From Clostridiaceae bacterium (lineage in GTDB: Bacteria > Bacillota > Clostridia > Peptostreptococcales > Tindalliaceae): 51,635 bases of DNA. The notes below the pieces were generated by a model. That model was not told the DNA's origin. It did not search any database and saw nothing but the letters and a program-made list of their open reading frames with translations. The stretch spans positions 1 through 51,635 of the forward strand of contig JAGXHW010000009.1 of NCBI GenBank assembly GCA_024635995.1. The letters run 5' to 3'. How positions within the stretch are numbered: position 1 is the first letter of the stretch; each line of letters opens with the position of its first letter. The position numbers were made by a program, and so were the translations under genes. Shown here piece after piece: positions 1 through 8,868 of this stretch.

Positions 1-8
1 CCGAAACT

Positions 9-23
9 TGGCATGATTATTGC
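9..23 (+). promoter_or_regulatory. sigma-54 (-24/-12) promoter of LDCC protein copy 1
   Basis: TGGCATGATTATTGC matches the RpoN consensus TGGCAYR-N4-TTGC with GG and GC separated by exactly 10 bases. It lies 48 bases upstream of the GTG start at 72 and is identical to the element at 40801 in front of the paralogue. No competing -35/-10 pair is evident. Confidence 0.85.
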
Positions 24-71
24 AATAATATATAGATACGATATTCTCATTGGTCCCAAGGAGAGCTTGCC

Positions 72-224
72 GTGAAAAAATGGTTCGAATCATTTCTCAA
101 AAATATTGAAAAAGCCAACAAGAAAAACTTTGGCTCAGAGCGTATGGATTGCTGCGATTTGAACAGTAAGGACAAATCATCTTCAGCACAAAGCTCAGAA
201 AAAAAGCAACAGGCTTCTTCCTAG
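72..224 (+). CDS. LDCC-motif putative metal-binding small protein, copy 1
   Basis: This 50-residue protein starts with GTG behind an AAGGAG-like site (58-63). Its sequence is basic and amphipathic at the N terminus (MKKWFESFLK), then carries FGSERMDCCDLN, a form of the LDCC motif of small clostridial proteins annotated as putative metal-binding. A Ser/Lys-rich tail ends in QQASS, and the stop codon lies inside the terminator hairpin. There is no signal peptide. The two adjacent cysteines (residues 27-28) are the likely metal or thiol site. A near-identical paralogue lies at 40866-41018. Its sigma-54 promoter and copper-gene context suggest a metal-stress role; the biochemical function is unknown. 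Confidence 0.85.
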   Translation: MKKWFESFLKNIEKANKKNFGSERMDCCDLNSKDKSSSAQSSEKKQQASS

Positions 225-238
225 CCTGTTGTTTTTCG
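207..238 (+). terminator. Rho-independent terminator of LDCC copy 1
   Basis: Stem CAACAGGCT / AGCCTGTTG (207-215 with 223-231) is followed by a T-run. The stem includes the end of the coding sequence and the stop codon, as in the second copy. Confidence 0.85.
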
Positions 239-499
239 TTGGATTCTCAGGAAATAAGTAAATCACCGGTTGCAAGTAAATGAGCGATAAAAGTGTAGGA
301 TATGCTACAATGATACTATAGAGTGTATCTAATACCTCATGAATACCTATAAAACCCCGACTGAGTGCATTATCATAGATATTGTTTTTTTGTACTATCT
401 TTGGTTTAGGTGTCAAAAGTAATTTTCACACCAATGGATACTCATTAAGCAACTTATAGAACTAAAAGCAACTGTCCTTAACACACCTAACAAACACCT
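239..499. other. intergenic, no gene recognised
   Basis: A-T rich sequence between the LDCC terminator and the transposase remnant. The short minus-strand reading frame here has no ribosome binding site and no family resemblance. It may contain further decayed insertion-sequence DNA, but I cannot identify ends. Confidence 0.5.
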
Positions 500-943
500 T
501 ACAAGACCCGCTATTACCAAAAGACCGGTATCTATCGTGCCTCCTTTAACCTGAAAGACTGCCATGATTGTCCGTTATGAAATCACTGTGGCATGAAACC
601 CCAAAAGAAGTCCAACTATGTGATGATCACCGAAAAAACGGTTCAAAGGGCGATTTATTTACAAAAGTATTCTCTGCCGGAATATCAGGAACTGGCAAAA
701 GTCCGTAACCGAGTGGAAGGTATACCTTCCGTCCTTAGACGTAAGCACCATGTTGATCAAATGCCTGTCCGGAGTTATCTGCGCTCAAAAATGTGGTTTG
801 GGTTTAAAATTACAGCAATTAATGTCAAAAGAGTGTTGAACAAGGTAAAACAGAACCGTTTTCTTCCTGATATCTCGACAAAATTACAGGACTTGTGGGA
901 AACAATGTGTTCAAATCAACATTGCATAAATTATGAGGCTTGA
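500..943 (+). pseudogene. 3' remnant of a DDE transposase (IS1182-like)
   Basis: Reading through an in-frame TGA at 578-580, the frame gives YYQKTGIYRASFNLKDCHDCPL, stop, then NHCGMKP. This is the Cys-containing block typical of IS1182/IS5-type transposases (DDE_Tnp_1_6). It is followed by the conserved C-terminal region RVEGIPSVLRRK ... MPVRSYLRSKMWFGFKITAINVKR. The catalytic N-terminal two thirds and the terminal inverted repeats are missing. The piece is therefore a decayed end of an insertion sequence next to the two-component genes. Family assignment is from motif memory; the exact IS group is uncertain. Confidence 0.75.
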
Positions 944-998
944 AAACCGGCTATTTTGACACTACAACCATCTTTTAATAATCATTCTATTGAAATGA

Positions 999-2105
999 GT
1001 GTCTGCTATGACAAGAAAAGACAAATGGAATCTCACCCTGATCCTGTTTATGATTTTAGGGATCACCGCCCTGCATTACGGCACAGTCTCCAACCCATGG
1101 CCCATGCACGACTTCTACCGGCGCCTTTATTATGTGCCCATCATCTTGGCAGCCTTCCATTTTCGGCTACGGGGTGGGTTTATATCTTCTGCACTGGTGA
1201 TGCTTCTCTATGCCCCACATCTTCTTCTTTATTTTGGTCAGTTGGATATAGCTGTGATTAACCAGCTACTGGAAGCAGGCATGTTTATGGTGGTGGGGGT
1301 CATCACCGGCTATCTGTCTGAAGAGTCTCATCGCCGGGAGTTACAGTTGCAGCGCCAGGTATCTCAATTGATGAAAATGGATTTACTGGAGAAAAAATTA
1401 CGCCAGAGTGAACGGTTGGCCTCCCTGGGCCAGCTGGCCTCCGGCATTGCCCACGAAATCAGAAACCCTCTGGGCATTATTAAAACCATCAGCCAAACCC
1501 TTCACCAGGAAGCCCTGGAATCCGGCGAAGATTCTCTGGCAGAGGGCCTGAATATCATCGAAAGCGAAACAGACCGGGCCAATAAGGTGATCAAAGGGAT
1601 GTTGGACTTTGCCCGACCGGAACCTTTGCATTTAAGGCCCATTGATGGAGAACTGGTGCTACGGGATTTACTGACCATCCTGCGGTCTCTGGCCAAACAG
1701 CACCAGGTGGAAATAGAAAGCCGGCTTCAGCCTGTGCCACCACTTCTGGCCGATGCTGACAGGCTGAAACAGGCGGTGATGAACCTGATGCTCAACGGCA
1801 TTCAATCCATGGAACAGGGCGGCACTCTGACCCTTTCACTGGAACAGGCAAGCGATAGCCTTGCCCTGATCACCATCGCCGACCAGGGCAAGGGCATTGA
1901 CAAAAAGAACCTGCTCCATATTTTCGACCCCTTCTTCACCACCAAAGACGGCGGCACCGGGTTGGGACTGTCAGTCACTCACCGAATCATTGAAGAACAC
2001 CGGGGAACCATTGACGTGAACAGCCAGCCGGGAAAAGGCACAGTTTTTTCCCTTCACATGCCCCTGGCCCAGCCCAGGATAGAGGAGGCACAACATGAAA
2101 CATAA
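999..2105 (+). CDS. membrane sensor histidine kinase of an NtrB/ZraS-like pair
   Basis: This 368-residue kinase has about four hydrophobic helices at residues 10-105 and almost no extracytoplasmic loop. A coiled linker leads to HisKA with phospho-acceptor His152 in GIAHEIRNPLG. The HATPase region shows an N-box (NLMLNGIQSM), G1 (DQGKGID), F-box (FDPFFTTK) and G2 (GTGLGLSV). The gene overlaps the response regulator gene at 2095 by 11 bases, so the two are translationally coupled. The buried membrane sensor and the neighbouring copper genes suggest it detects a membrane or metal signal, but no metal-binding motif is visible in the sensor part. It is followed by the only sigma-54 activator in the window. 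Confidence 0.92.
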   Translation: MSAMTRKDKWNLTLILFMILGITALHYGTVSNPWPMHDFYRRLYYVPIILAAFHFRLRGGFISSALVMLLYAPHLLLYFGQLDIAVINQLLEAGMFMVVGVITGYLSEESHRRELQLQRQVSQLMKMDLLEKKLRQSERLASLGQLASGIAHEIRNPLGIIKTISQTLHQEALESGEDSLAEGLNIIESETDRANKVIKGMLDFARPEPLHLRPIDGELVLRDLLTILRSLAKQHQVEIESRLQPVPPLLADADRLKQAVMNLMLNGIQSMEQGGTLTLSLEQASDSLALITIADQGKGIDKKNLLHIFDPFFTTKDGGTGLGLSVTHRIIEEHRGTIDVNSQPGKGTVFSLHMPLAQPRIEEAQHET

Positions 2106-3447
2106 AATACTGATCGTAGACGATGAAAAAAACATGCGCTGGGCCATCAACAGAGCCCTGGAGAAGGAAGGTTATGAAATTTTTGAAGCCTCCAACGGTC
2201 AGGAGGGCCTCGAAGCCTTCGACAGACACCGACCAGACGTGATGCTGCTGGACCTTAAAATGCCAGTGATGGACGGTATGGAAGTACTGAAACTGATCCG
2301 AAAAACCAACACCACCACTCCCATTCTCATGTTGACAGCCCATGGAACCATGGAAACCGCCATTGAAGCCATGAAACTGGGGGCCATAGATTACCTGTCG
2401 AAACCCTTTGATGTGGAAGAATTGAAGGTGCAAATTCGTAAAGCACTGCATGTCAGCGAATTGGAGGAACAGGTCACTTACCTGAAGGAAACCACCGCCT
2501 TTGAAACCGGCAATGTGGTCATTGGTAACAGCCAACCCATGGCAGAACTGATGGCCATGGTGGAGCGGGTGGCTGCCACCCCGGCCACTATTTTGATCCA
2601 GGGAGAAAGCGGCACAGGCAAAGAAATTATTGCACACCTGATTCATCATAACAGTTCCCGGCGTGACAAGCCCTTTATCAAAGTAAACTGTGGTGCCATT
2701 CCAGAAAACCTGATTGAAAGCGAACTCTTTGGCCATGAAAAAGGGTCTTTCACCGGCGCCACCAGCCGAAAAATCGGTAAATTTGAACGGACCCGTGGTG
2801 GCACCATTCTGCTGGATGAAATCGGCGAACTTAGTTTATCCATGCAGGTAAAACTGCTACGGGTGTTGCAGGATAAAGAAATTGAGCGGGTAGGCGGGTC
2901 AGAAACGGTATCTGTGTATGCCCGGGTCATTGCTGCCACCAACCGCCAGCTGAAAAAAATGACGGAGGAAGGTACCTTTCGCGAAGACCTATATTACAGG
3001 TTGAACGTCATTCCTCTTGACATACCACCCCTTCGGGACAGAAAGGTAGACATCCCTGCCTTTGTGAACCATTTTCTGCAGTATTATTGCAATGAAATGG
3101 GCCGCAAGTTAATGACCCTGTCTCCCGAGGCCATGGACCAACTTGTCAACCATCCTTGGAAGGGAAATGTACGGGAGCTGGAAAATTTTATTGAACGACT
3201 TGTTATACTATCGCCAACAGATGAAGTCAAACGGGTGGATTTGCCCACCTCCGGAACCATAGACGCAAATAAAGACAGACCCCTGCAGTTGCCTGAAGAG
3301 GGTCTGTCCATGGACCAATTGGAAAAAGATTTGATTTTGCAGGCTTTGGAAAAAACCGACAACAACCAAACCAAATCAGCACAGCTTTTGGGCATCAGCC
3401 GCCACACACTGATGTACCGTATGGATAAGCATGGAATCAGGAATTAA
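2095..3447 (+). CDS. NtrC-family sigma-54-dependent response regulator
   Basis: Domain order over 450 residues is: receiver (acidic D9/D10, phospho-acceptor D53 in LLDLKMP, T81, K103); AAA+ sigma-54 interaction domain (Walker A GESGTGKE 170-177, loop GSFTGA 217-222, Walker B GGTILLDEIG 235-244); and a C-terminal Fis-type helix-turn-helix (TKSAQLLGISRHTLMYRM). The usual RpoN-contacting loop is GAFTGA; here the second residue is Ser, a tolerated but uncommon variant. The upstream kinase is presumably its phosphodonor. Six -24/-12 promoters elsewhere in the window are plausible targets, which is inference. Overall layout is that of AtoC/ZraR/HydG. Confidence 0.95.
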   Translation: MKHKILIVDDEKNMRWAINRALEKEGYEIFEASNGQEGLEAFDRHRPDVMLLDLKMPVMDGMEVLKLIRKTNTTTPILMLTAHGTMETAIEAMKLGAIDYLSKPFDVEELKVQIRKALHVSELEEQVTYLKETTAFETGNVVIGNSQPMAELMAMVERVAATPATILIQGESGTGKEIIAHLIHHNSSRRDKPFIKVNCGAIPENLIESELFGHEKGSFTGATSRKIGKFERTRGGTILLDEIGELSLSMQVKLLRVLQDKEIERVGGSETVSVYARVIAATNRQLKKMTEEGTFREDLYYRLNVIPLDIPPLRDRKVDIPAFVNHFLQYYCNEMGRKLMTLSPEAMDQLVNHPWKGNVRELENFIERLVILSPTDEVKRVDLPTSGTIDANKDRPLQLPEEGLSMDQLEKDLILQALEKTDNNQTKSAQLLGISRHTLMYRMDKHGIRN

Positions 3448-3474
3448 CCCACCATCTTTAATCGTATCCATCAT

Positions 3475-3506
3475 AAAACCCCAGCTTTTCTTCGCTGGGG
3501 TTTTAT
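3475..3506 (+). terminator. Rho-independent terminator after the two-component operon
   Basis: AAAACCCCAGC / GCTGGGGTTTT inverted repeat with a T-rich 3' side, 28 bases after the regulator stop codon. Confidence 0.9.
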
Positions 3507-3588
3507 AAATTATATCATGTTTATTATTTAGAGTTACTCCTTAATGGCAGTATTATTGGAAGATGAACGTCCTGATTTCTTAAATAGT

Positions 3589-3603
3589 TGGCAGGGTTTA
3601 TGC
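3589..3603 (+). promoter_or_regulatory. sigma-54 promoter of the SHOCT pair
   Basis: TGGCAGGGTTTATGC has the invariant GG-N10-GC spacing. The -12 box is ATGC rather than TTGC. The equivalent element at 47249 (TGGCATGGTTTATGC) precedes the homologous gene, which supports function. Confidence 0.75.
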
Positions 3604-3836
3604 AACATTATATTCTATGCTGGATTAAATGAATGATTTTGCTCTGAAATCAACCAGATACCCACATTATAAACCCTGTTAATGTTTAGATTGTGTCATA
3701 TGCCACAGTCACTGTTGGAAATAATACAGATTCAAACCTTTGTAAATACACATTTTCATCACATTTTCATCACATTTGCATGTTACGATGTATGTAAGGT
3801 ATTTGAAAGGATCATATGAAAAGGAGGCGTTCAATC
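3604..3836 (+). promoter_or_regulatory. long leader shared with the 47.3-kb SHOCT gene
   Basis: About 230 bases separate the promoter from the SHOCT start. A block at 3700-3735 (CCACAGTCACTGTTGGAAAT and flanks) and the TTACGATGT...GTA block at 3782-3798 recur at 47358-47393 and 47430-47446 upstream of the paralogue. A direct repeat of CACATTTTCAT lies at 3756-3778. No known riboswitch is recognised. Confidence 0.5.
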
Positions 3837-4016
3837 ATGATGTTTCTGTTTTGGATTATTATTGGTTTTGGCATCTACTACCTGTACACCAACCGTGACC
3901 AAAGTGCAACCTCTGGAAATCGGCAGAATGCTGAAGATAAGTTAAAAGAACGTTATGTGAACGGTGAAATAGATACCGAAACTTACCAGCGAATGCTTAA
4001 AACACTGAGAGATTAG
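3837..4016 (+). CDS. SHOCT-domain small membrane protein A1
   Basis: A 59-residue protein: MMFLFWIIIGFGIYYLYT forms one N-terminal membrane helix, a short polar linker follows, and the C-terminal SHOCT motif reads LKERYVNGEIDTETYQRML. I start at the second in-frame ATG because the AAGGAGG lies inside the longer reading frame, 9 bases before 3837. The paralogue at 47484 starts at the same residue. Further paralogue: 44816-44998 on the minus strand. It is followed 11 bases later by a second SHOCT protein. SHOCT domains are short oligomerisation or interaction modules; a specific role in metal stress is inferred from position only. Confidence 0.85.
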   Translation: MMFLFWIIIGFGIYYLYTNRDQSATSGNRQNAEDKLKERYVNGEIDTETYQRMLKTLRD

Positions 4017-4027
4017 GAGGATGTAAT

Positions 4028-4279
4028 ATGTTCATGCGAGGTTATGGTGGTCTTGACAACTGCCTGTGGTTTTTTGGTCGGTATTTATACGGAGGTTGGG
4101 GAGTGTTGATGCTGGTAGCCATCGTGTTGGCCGCTATCGTGTTATCAGTTCTTGTTGTCAAAAAAGGCATTAAAAAGGACACCTCGAAGGATGCCCTGGA
4201 ACGATTAAAAATTAGGTATGTCAATGGAGAATTGACTGAAGAAGAGTACTTGGAGAAAAAGAAAGTATTAGATTTGTAA
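4028..4279 (+). CDS. SHOCT-domain small membrane protein B1
   Basis: An 83-residue protein with a Gly/Trp/Tyr-rich start (MFMRGYGGLDNCLWFFGRYL), one membrane helix (about residues 26-46) and a C-terminal SHOCT motif LKIRYVNGELTEEEYLEKK. The start is supported by GGAGG at 4016-4020. It is cotranscribed with the preceding SHOCT gene. The same A-B pair recurs, in the same transcriptional order, on the minus strand at 44998-44551, where B2 has the matching architecture. This indicates duplication of a unit rather than of a single gene. Confidence 0.85.
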   Translation: MFMRGYGGLDNCLWFFGRYLYGGWGVLMLVAIVLAAIVLSVLVVKKGIKKDTSKDALERLKIRYVNGELTEEEYLEKKKVLDL

Positions 4280-4298
4280 CGGTTAGTTTTATACTTAA

Positions 4299-4327
4299 GG
4301 ACAGTCTCCGGGCTGCCTTTTTTTATA
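4299..4327 (+). terminator. bulged Rho-independent terminator
   Basis: GGACAG-TCTCCG-GGCTGCC stem with one bulge, followed by seven T. The loop and 3' arm match the stronger terminator at 48139-48163. Confidence 0.65.
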
Positions 4328-4339
4328 AATTTTTTTGTA

Positions 4340-5770
4340 CTACTCTAATTTCAAAAGCCTTGCATTGGCAGCGACGATCACTGTGCTGAGCGACATCAGT
4401 ACAGCACCTACAGCCGGGCTAATGAGAATTCCCTGGTTATATAAAACACCTGCTGCCAGAGGAATTGCCAATAGATTGTAACCAGTGGCCCACGCCAGGT
4501 TTTGAACCATTTTACGGTAGGTGGATACGGTTTTCCCTTCCTGGGCAAGCTTCTCATAGGCTTCCTCATCAAAGGAAACACCTTCGTCACGCATGTAACC
4601 GGGACTGACCACTTTAATGTTTTTACCGTCCACCCTAGCTTCAAGCCCTTTTCCTGGCAGATTCTGGTAATTTTCAACATCCAATTTTTCAACCTCTTGT
4701 GCTTCTCCTTCATTTGTAATGCCTTTGGCAATAGGATGTTCAGAATTTAGTTCCACTGAATAGGCAATGGAGAGCAATTCTTTATCTGAAATGGTTTTTC
4801 CTGCCAGGTCTGTCACTCCAAATTCACCTTTCGTTAACGTTCCTGTTTTGTCAAAGATAATGGCATTGATATTTCGGGCACCTTCAAAGGCAGCTCTGTT
4901 TCGCACCAGCAAACCATTTTTGGCGCCAATGCCAGTGGATACGGCTGTAACAAGAGGCATGGCCAGACCCAGCGCATGGGGGCATGAGATAATGACCTGG
5001 GACAAAAAGGTCTCGTCGCCAATATGGCTCACTTTACATTTAAGGACACCTTCTCTGTTGATGGAGCCGCCCACCACTTCATCACCTTTGCCTTTTTCGA
5101 CAGGCACAGACTCTCCAGTCACCATGGATTCGTCTATTGCAGAATTGCCTTCATAGATTTGTCCATCGATTGGCACTTTTTCTCCAGGTTTAACAAGGAA
5201 TGCATCTCCCTCTTTCAATTCTTTGACCATAACATCTTCTGTATCACCGTTTTCGTTGATCTGGTGAGCTTCTTCTGGCATTAGTTTTACCAATTCATTC
5301 AGCGCATTGGAGGCCCCCATGACCGATTTCATTTCGATCCAGTGGCCTAAAAGCATTACCACGATTAAAGTAGCCAATTCCCAGAAGAATTCACCCCCGG
5401 GCAGAAAAAAGACGGTCAGGGAACTGTACACATAAGCCACAGTGATGGCCAGGGTGATAAGCATCATCATGGCCGGTGTTTTGTCCTTCAGTTCGTCCAG
5501 GACACCTGTCAAGAATGGTTTTCCCCCATAGAAAAACAGAATGGTGGACAGACCAAACAAAATATAGGAATCCCCCGAAAAACGGAAATCAACACCCATG
5601 AACTCCTGGATCATGGGTGACAATATGAGAATTGGTACCATCAGTACCAGTGATACAAAGAACCTTCTTCTAAAGTCTTTCACCATCATGGCATGATGGT
5701 CATGATGATCATGTTCGTGCTCGTCATGATTTTCATGATTGTTTTGGTTGTCATGGTTATGAGAATCCAA
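4340..5770 (-). pseudogene. copB: CopB-type copper P1B-ATPase with two in-frame internal deletions
   Basis: The frame is open for 476 residues, against 704 in the paralogue at 41798. Retained: His-rich start (HDEHEHDHHDHH), first membrane helices, TGES (219-222), CPH (263-265) and DKTGT (308-312). After residue 260 the sequence jumps from SQVI to ISCPH, losing about 58 residues (A-domain to membrane linker and a helix pair). Near residue 416 GKTV joins TYRKM, losing about 136 residues including GDGxND and most of the P domain. Without these parts catalysis and ion transport are not expected. Both losses keep frame, so a shortened protein may still be made. It is most likely a decayed duplicate of the intact gene. 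Confidence 0.85.
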
Positions 5771-5921
5771 TGAATACCCTCCTTCAGCGGTACGTTACGT
5801 GGTAATCTTATCAACTAATGAACTCATTATTCTTATCTTACATCCAGCTCTAAACATCTATCACACCCAATGCATACTCCAAATAATGAAAACTTAATGA
5901 TCCAGATTGGTACGTACCCAT

Positions 5922-5964
5922 AAAAAAACCGCCATTGTGAGGTCCACAATTGGCGGCAATTTTT
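5922..5964 (-). terminator. terminator of the 12-gene catabolic operon
   Basis: CCGCCATTGTG / CACAATTGGCGG stem with one bulge. On the minus strand it is followed by seven T, 60 bases after the stop codon of the cysteine-synthase-like gene. Confidence 0.85.
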
Positions 5965-6024
5965 CTTCAATAACTTAATAGCTTACCTTTGTGATAACAG
6001 GGAGCCAGTCCCATACATACATCC

Positions 6025-7119
6025 TTAGCAGTTGTTAGTGAATGACTGGCAGAAATGGGTTTCGAGGGACGCGATCTGCTCCTTGTCAGTAACGCAGTGT
6101 ATGCAACGGCGTGCCTTATAGCTGATCAGCTCCACGTCACTCGAAAAGAAATTATCTTTTACAGGTTCTGTTTTCATCAGGTCGGTACTCAGGTATTTTT
6201 TGTTGTCGTCAGAAAATACTGTGACGACGGTGCTGTTTTTGCCCAATTTATTCTGGGCTATCAGCGCACCTATGAAGTTAGCGCCAGATGAGATGCCTAC
6301 ACCGAGGCCAAGTTGATAGGCCAGTTTCTGCGCCATAACGATGGCGTCACCGTCATCCACTCCGATGATCTCATCAAGCTCATCCAGCTTCACAATTTCC
6401 GGTATGAATTCGTCCGAAATACCCTGGATCCGATGGTGCCCGACCTTATGTCCTGTCGATAATGTGGGTGAGCTGGCTGGTTCAACCGGATGAATTTTAA
6501 CACCCGGATTATGTTCTCTCAGGAAGCGTCCGATTCCCATGATGGTACCGCCGCTGCCAACTCCGGCTACAAATGCGTCAGGTGTTTTGTTCTGGTTATT
6601 CAGCTGCTGAACAATTTCCGGTCCTGTGGTCGAGAAGTGGGCATCACAGTTGTGTTCATTTGAAAACTGGTGAGGCAGAAAAGTACTTGCAGAGCTGTTA
6701 CCAAGATCCTCCACCATCTGGATGCTACCCAGGAAACCACCCTCTTCTTTACTGACCAGTTCAATATCGGCGCCAAAACTTTTAATCAGATTGATCCGTT
6801 CCATGCTCATCCAGTCAGGCATAAAAATGGTGACAGGATGTCCCAGTGCACGACCGATTGCTGCAAATGAAATGCCAGTGTTACCGCTGGTTGCTTCGAC
6901 AATTCTGGCTCCAGGTTCGATCACCCCTGTTTCATACGCCTTTTTTAGGATATACAACGCCATTCTGTCTTTGATGCTGCCTGTCAAGTTATAGTGTTCT
7001 GCCTTGATATACACGATCCGCTCTTCGCCTTTATAAAGAAATTTGATTTCAAGAAGCGGGGTAGCTCCCACCATGCTGGTTAAAAATTTAAATTTATTGT
7101 TAAGTTCTTCCTGTTTCAT
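6025..7119 (-). CDS. PLP-dependent cysteine-synthase-like enzyme with Cys-rich tail
   Basis: A 364-residue fold type II PLP enzyme: Schiff-base Lys50 in [18 protein letters not shown] substrate loop, phosphate loop [10 protein letters not shown], and GISSGAN near the end of the core. The start at 7119 follows GGAGGCG; the longer frame lacks a site. Cysteine synthases are about 300-320 residues. Here about 45 extra residues end in [10 protein letters not shown]...THFCQSF..NC, four Cys and a His that could bind metal. It is the last gene of the operon. Family reactions are beta-replacement or beta-elimination on serine/cysteine-type substrates. In this context it may release or fix a thiol, which is inference. 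Confidence 0.85.
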   Translation of the reverse strand: MKQEELNNKFKFLTSMVGATPLLEIKFLYKGEERIVYIKAEHYNLTGSIKDRMALYILKKAYETGVIEPGARIVEATSGNTGISFAAIGRALGHPVTIFMPDWMSMERINLIKSFGADIELVSKEEGGFLGSIQMVEDLGNSSASTFLPHQFSNEHNCDAHFSTTGPEIVQQLNNQNKTPDAFVAGVGSGGTIMGIGRFLREHNPGVKIHPVEPASSPTLSTGHKVGHHRIQGISDEFIPEIVKLDELDEIIGVDDGDAIVMAQKLAYQLGLGVGISSGANFIGALIAQNKLGKNSTVVTVFSDDNKKYLSTDLMKTEPVKDNFFSSDVELISYKARRCIHCVTDKEQIASLETHFCQSFTNNC

Positions 7120-7197
7120 TGAAACGCCTCCATTTTTTAATAATGACAAGCTGGCTCAAGTATGCGACGCCAGACTTCACCAACTCTCAGGTGATTC

Positions 7198-7833
7198 TTA
7201 TGCTTCAAAGTATGATGCACATCCTTTCATGATCAGCATGCCTACTGTAGCGCCTGCATCCTGTATGCCAATACTCTGTTCGCCGTAATAGGCAGCCCTG
7301 CCATGTACTGATTTCATATTTTTTGTTTTCTCCATACCGCCCTGTGCCGCCGCCTCCGCATTCTGAAAAACTTCTGCCATGCTTTTCTGTGCGTCCGCAT
7401 CGCGGGTCATAGATTGAGCCGCTGGATAAAACGAGTCAATGATGGTTTTTTCGCCGGGCGCAGCGCCGCCTTTTTCCATCAGTGCGTTCACACCGTTTTC
7501 AAAGCTTTTGGAAAAACCAATAATATCAACACTCTCCTGTCCCTTCATTGATTTCGCCATACCCATGAAGGCAATGGAAAGCAGTGTTCCCATCGTGGAC
7601 GGTGCCGCTTCATTGAAGGTTTTCGAGATTTTGAGAAATACCTTCCCAAGATCTTTTTCCTCAACTGAAGACAACATTTCACAAGTCTTGGTGAATCCGC
7701 TGGACATGCTGATTCCCAGGTCTCCGTCCCCGTTTTGTGCATCCAGCTGGATTAGGTAATCTTTGTGTTCAAGCATTTCCTGTTTTATTGATTCAAACAT
7801 ACCGGTTATTTCCCGAAACGTTATTTTCTCCAC
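7198..7833 (-). CDS. dhaL: dihydroxyacetone-kinase-type nucleotide-binding subunit DhaL
   Basis: A 211-residue DhaL domain. The Mg-nucleotide site is visible as LDAQNGDGDLG (three Asp ligands), followed by the helical-barrel motifs APSTMGTLLS and AYYGEQSIGIQDAGATVGML. The gene is 10 bases downstream of dhaK, so the two subunits form one kinase. No DhaM phosphocarrier gene is present in the operon, so ATP or a remote PTS component must supply phosphate. Members of this group phosphorylate dihydroxyacetone or other short ketoses such as erythrulose. The real substrate here is unknown. Confidence 0.9.
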   Translation of the reverse strand: MEKITFREITGMFESIKQEMLEHKDYLIQLDAQNGDGDLGISMSSGFTKTCEMLSSVEEKDLGKVFLKISKTFNEAAPSTMGTLLSIAFMGMAKSMKGQESVDIIGFSKSFENGVNALMEKGGAAPGEKTIIDSFYPAAQSMTRDADAQKSMAEVFQNAEAAAQGGMEKTKNMKSVHGRAAYYGEQSIGIQDAGATVGMLIMKGCASYFEA

Positions 7834-7843
7834 GTTTTCACCT

Positions 7844-8851
7844 CTACTTGTTGTGGTTGGTATAAAATGGGGTACTTGCAGGCTGGGACAGCAGTTCTTT
7901 TAATTCATCATCCAGTTTAAACAAGGTTATTGATACGCCGCTCATCTCCATTGATGTAGCAAATTCTCCGATGTGCGGCATATAACTGGAAATGCCTTTT
8001 GCATCCAGAATTTCATGGATTCTACGGTAGCAGATGAGCTGCTCTTCAAGGGGTGTCGCACCCAGACCGTTAACCATGATGGAAACTTCGTCACCTTCAC
8101 TTAGTTCAATGTCGCCCATGATGATTTCCATCATGATGTCCACGATTTCGTCCGCTGTCTTTAGTTTTCCCGTATGGATTCCGGGTTCACCGTGAATACC
8201 CATACCAATTTCCATCTGGTCTTCTTCGATAGTGAAGGTTGGTTTTCCTACTTCAGGGACAATGCACGGGGTTAGTGCCACGCCCATGGTCCTGATGTTT
8301 TGCAGCGCCTTTTCGGTGACCCGTGTAACCCCTTCAAGGTCTAGCATATTCTCCGCAGCAGCACCAGCAATTTTGAATGCATAGACCATTCCAGCCACCC
8401 CCCTGCGCTTTCCGGCTGATTCCTTTGGGCTGGATGCTACATCGTCCTTCACGCGGATGGTGGCTGTTTTGATATCACTGAATTCGACTTCTTCTGTGGC
8501 CATGTCAAAATTCAAGTTGTCGCCACCGTAATTTCCATACAGGCAAAGTACGCCTGATCCGTAATCACAAGCTTCAATCATACTGGCCATTTTGCTTGCT
8601 GAGGGGGACGCAAAAACATTTCCGACAGCGCATCCGTCGATCATACCCTGCCCGACATAACCCAAAAATACAGGCAGGTGGCCGCTGCCGCCCGCAGTAA
8701 CAATACCTACCTTACCTTCCGGTGTCGGAGTATTTTTGATGAGAATCCGGTTGTCCCCATTCAAAAAAGTTATGCGGTCTCCATAGGCATAGTGAATGCC
8801 TGCCATGGTTTCGTCAACAAAACTTTCTGGGTTGTTAATGATTTTTTTCAT
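7844..8851 (-). CDS. dhaK: dihydroxyacetone-kinase-type substrate-binding subunit DhaK
   Basis: A 335-residue DhaK domain. The general acid/base His is in [11 protein letters not shown] (His58), and the covalent substrate-binding His is in [10 protein letters not shown]. Both are conserved, so ketose or aldose binding as a hemiaminal is expected. I start at 8851, six bases after AAGGAGG; the longer frame would begin inside that site. It lies 17 bases after livF and directly before dhaL in the same transcript. [14 protein letters not shown] differs from the classical GGGSGHEPAHAG, which suggests a non-dihydroxyacetone subfamily. Confidence 0.9.
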   Translation of the reverse strand: MKKIINNPESFVDETMAGIHYAYGDRITFLNGDNRILIKNTPTPEGKVGIVTAGGSGHLPVFLGYVGQGMIDGCAVGNVFASPSASKMASMIEACDYGSGVLCLYGNYGGDNLNFDMATEEVEFSDIKTATIRVKDDVASSPKESAGKRRGVAGMVYAFKIAGAAAENMLDLEGVTRVTEKALQNIRTMGVALTPCIVPEVGKPTFTIEEDQMEIGMGIHGEPGIHTGKLKTADEIVDIMMEIIMGDIELSEGDEVSIMVNGLGATPLEEQLICYRRIHEILDAKGISSYMPHIGEFATSMEMSGVSITLFKLDDELKELLSQPASTPFYTNHNK

Positions 8852-8868
8852 TTCCAGCCTCCTTATCA

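Noticed and set aside
1987-2736. 249-codon minus-strand frame opposite the response regulator gene
   Set aside because: Antisense shadow of a well-defined NtrC-family gene; composition is not protein-like.
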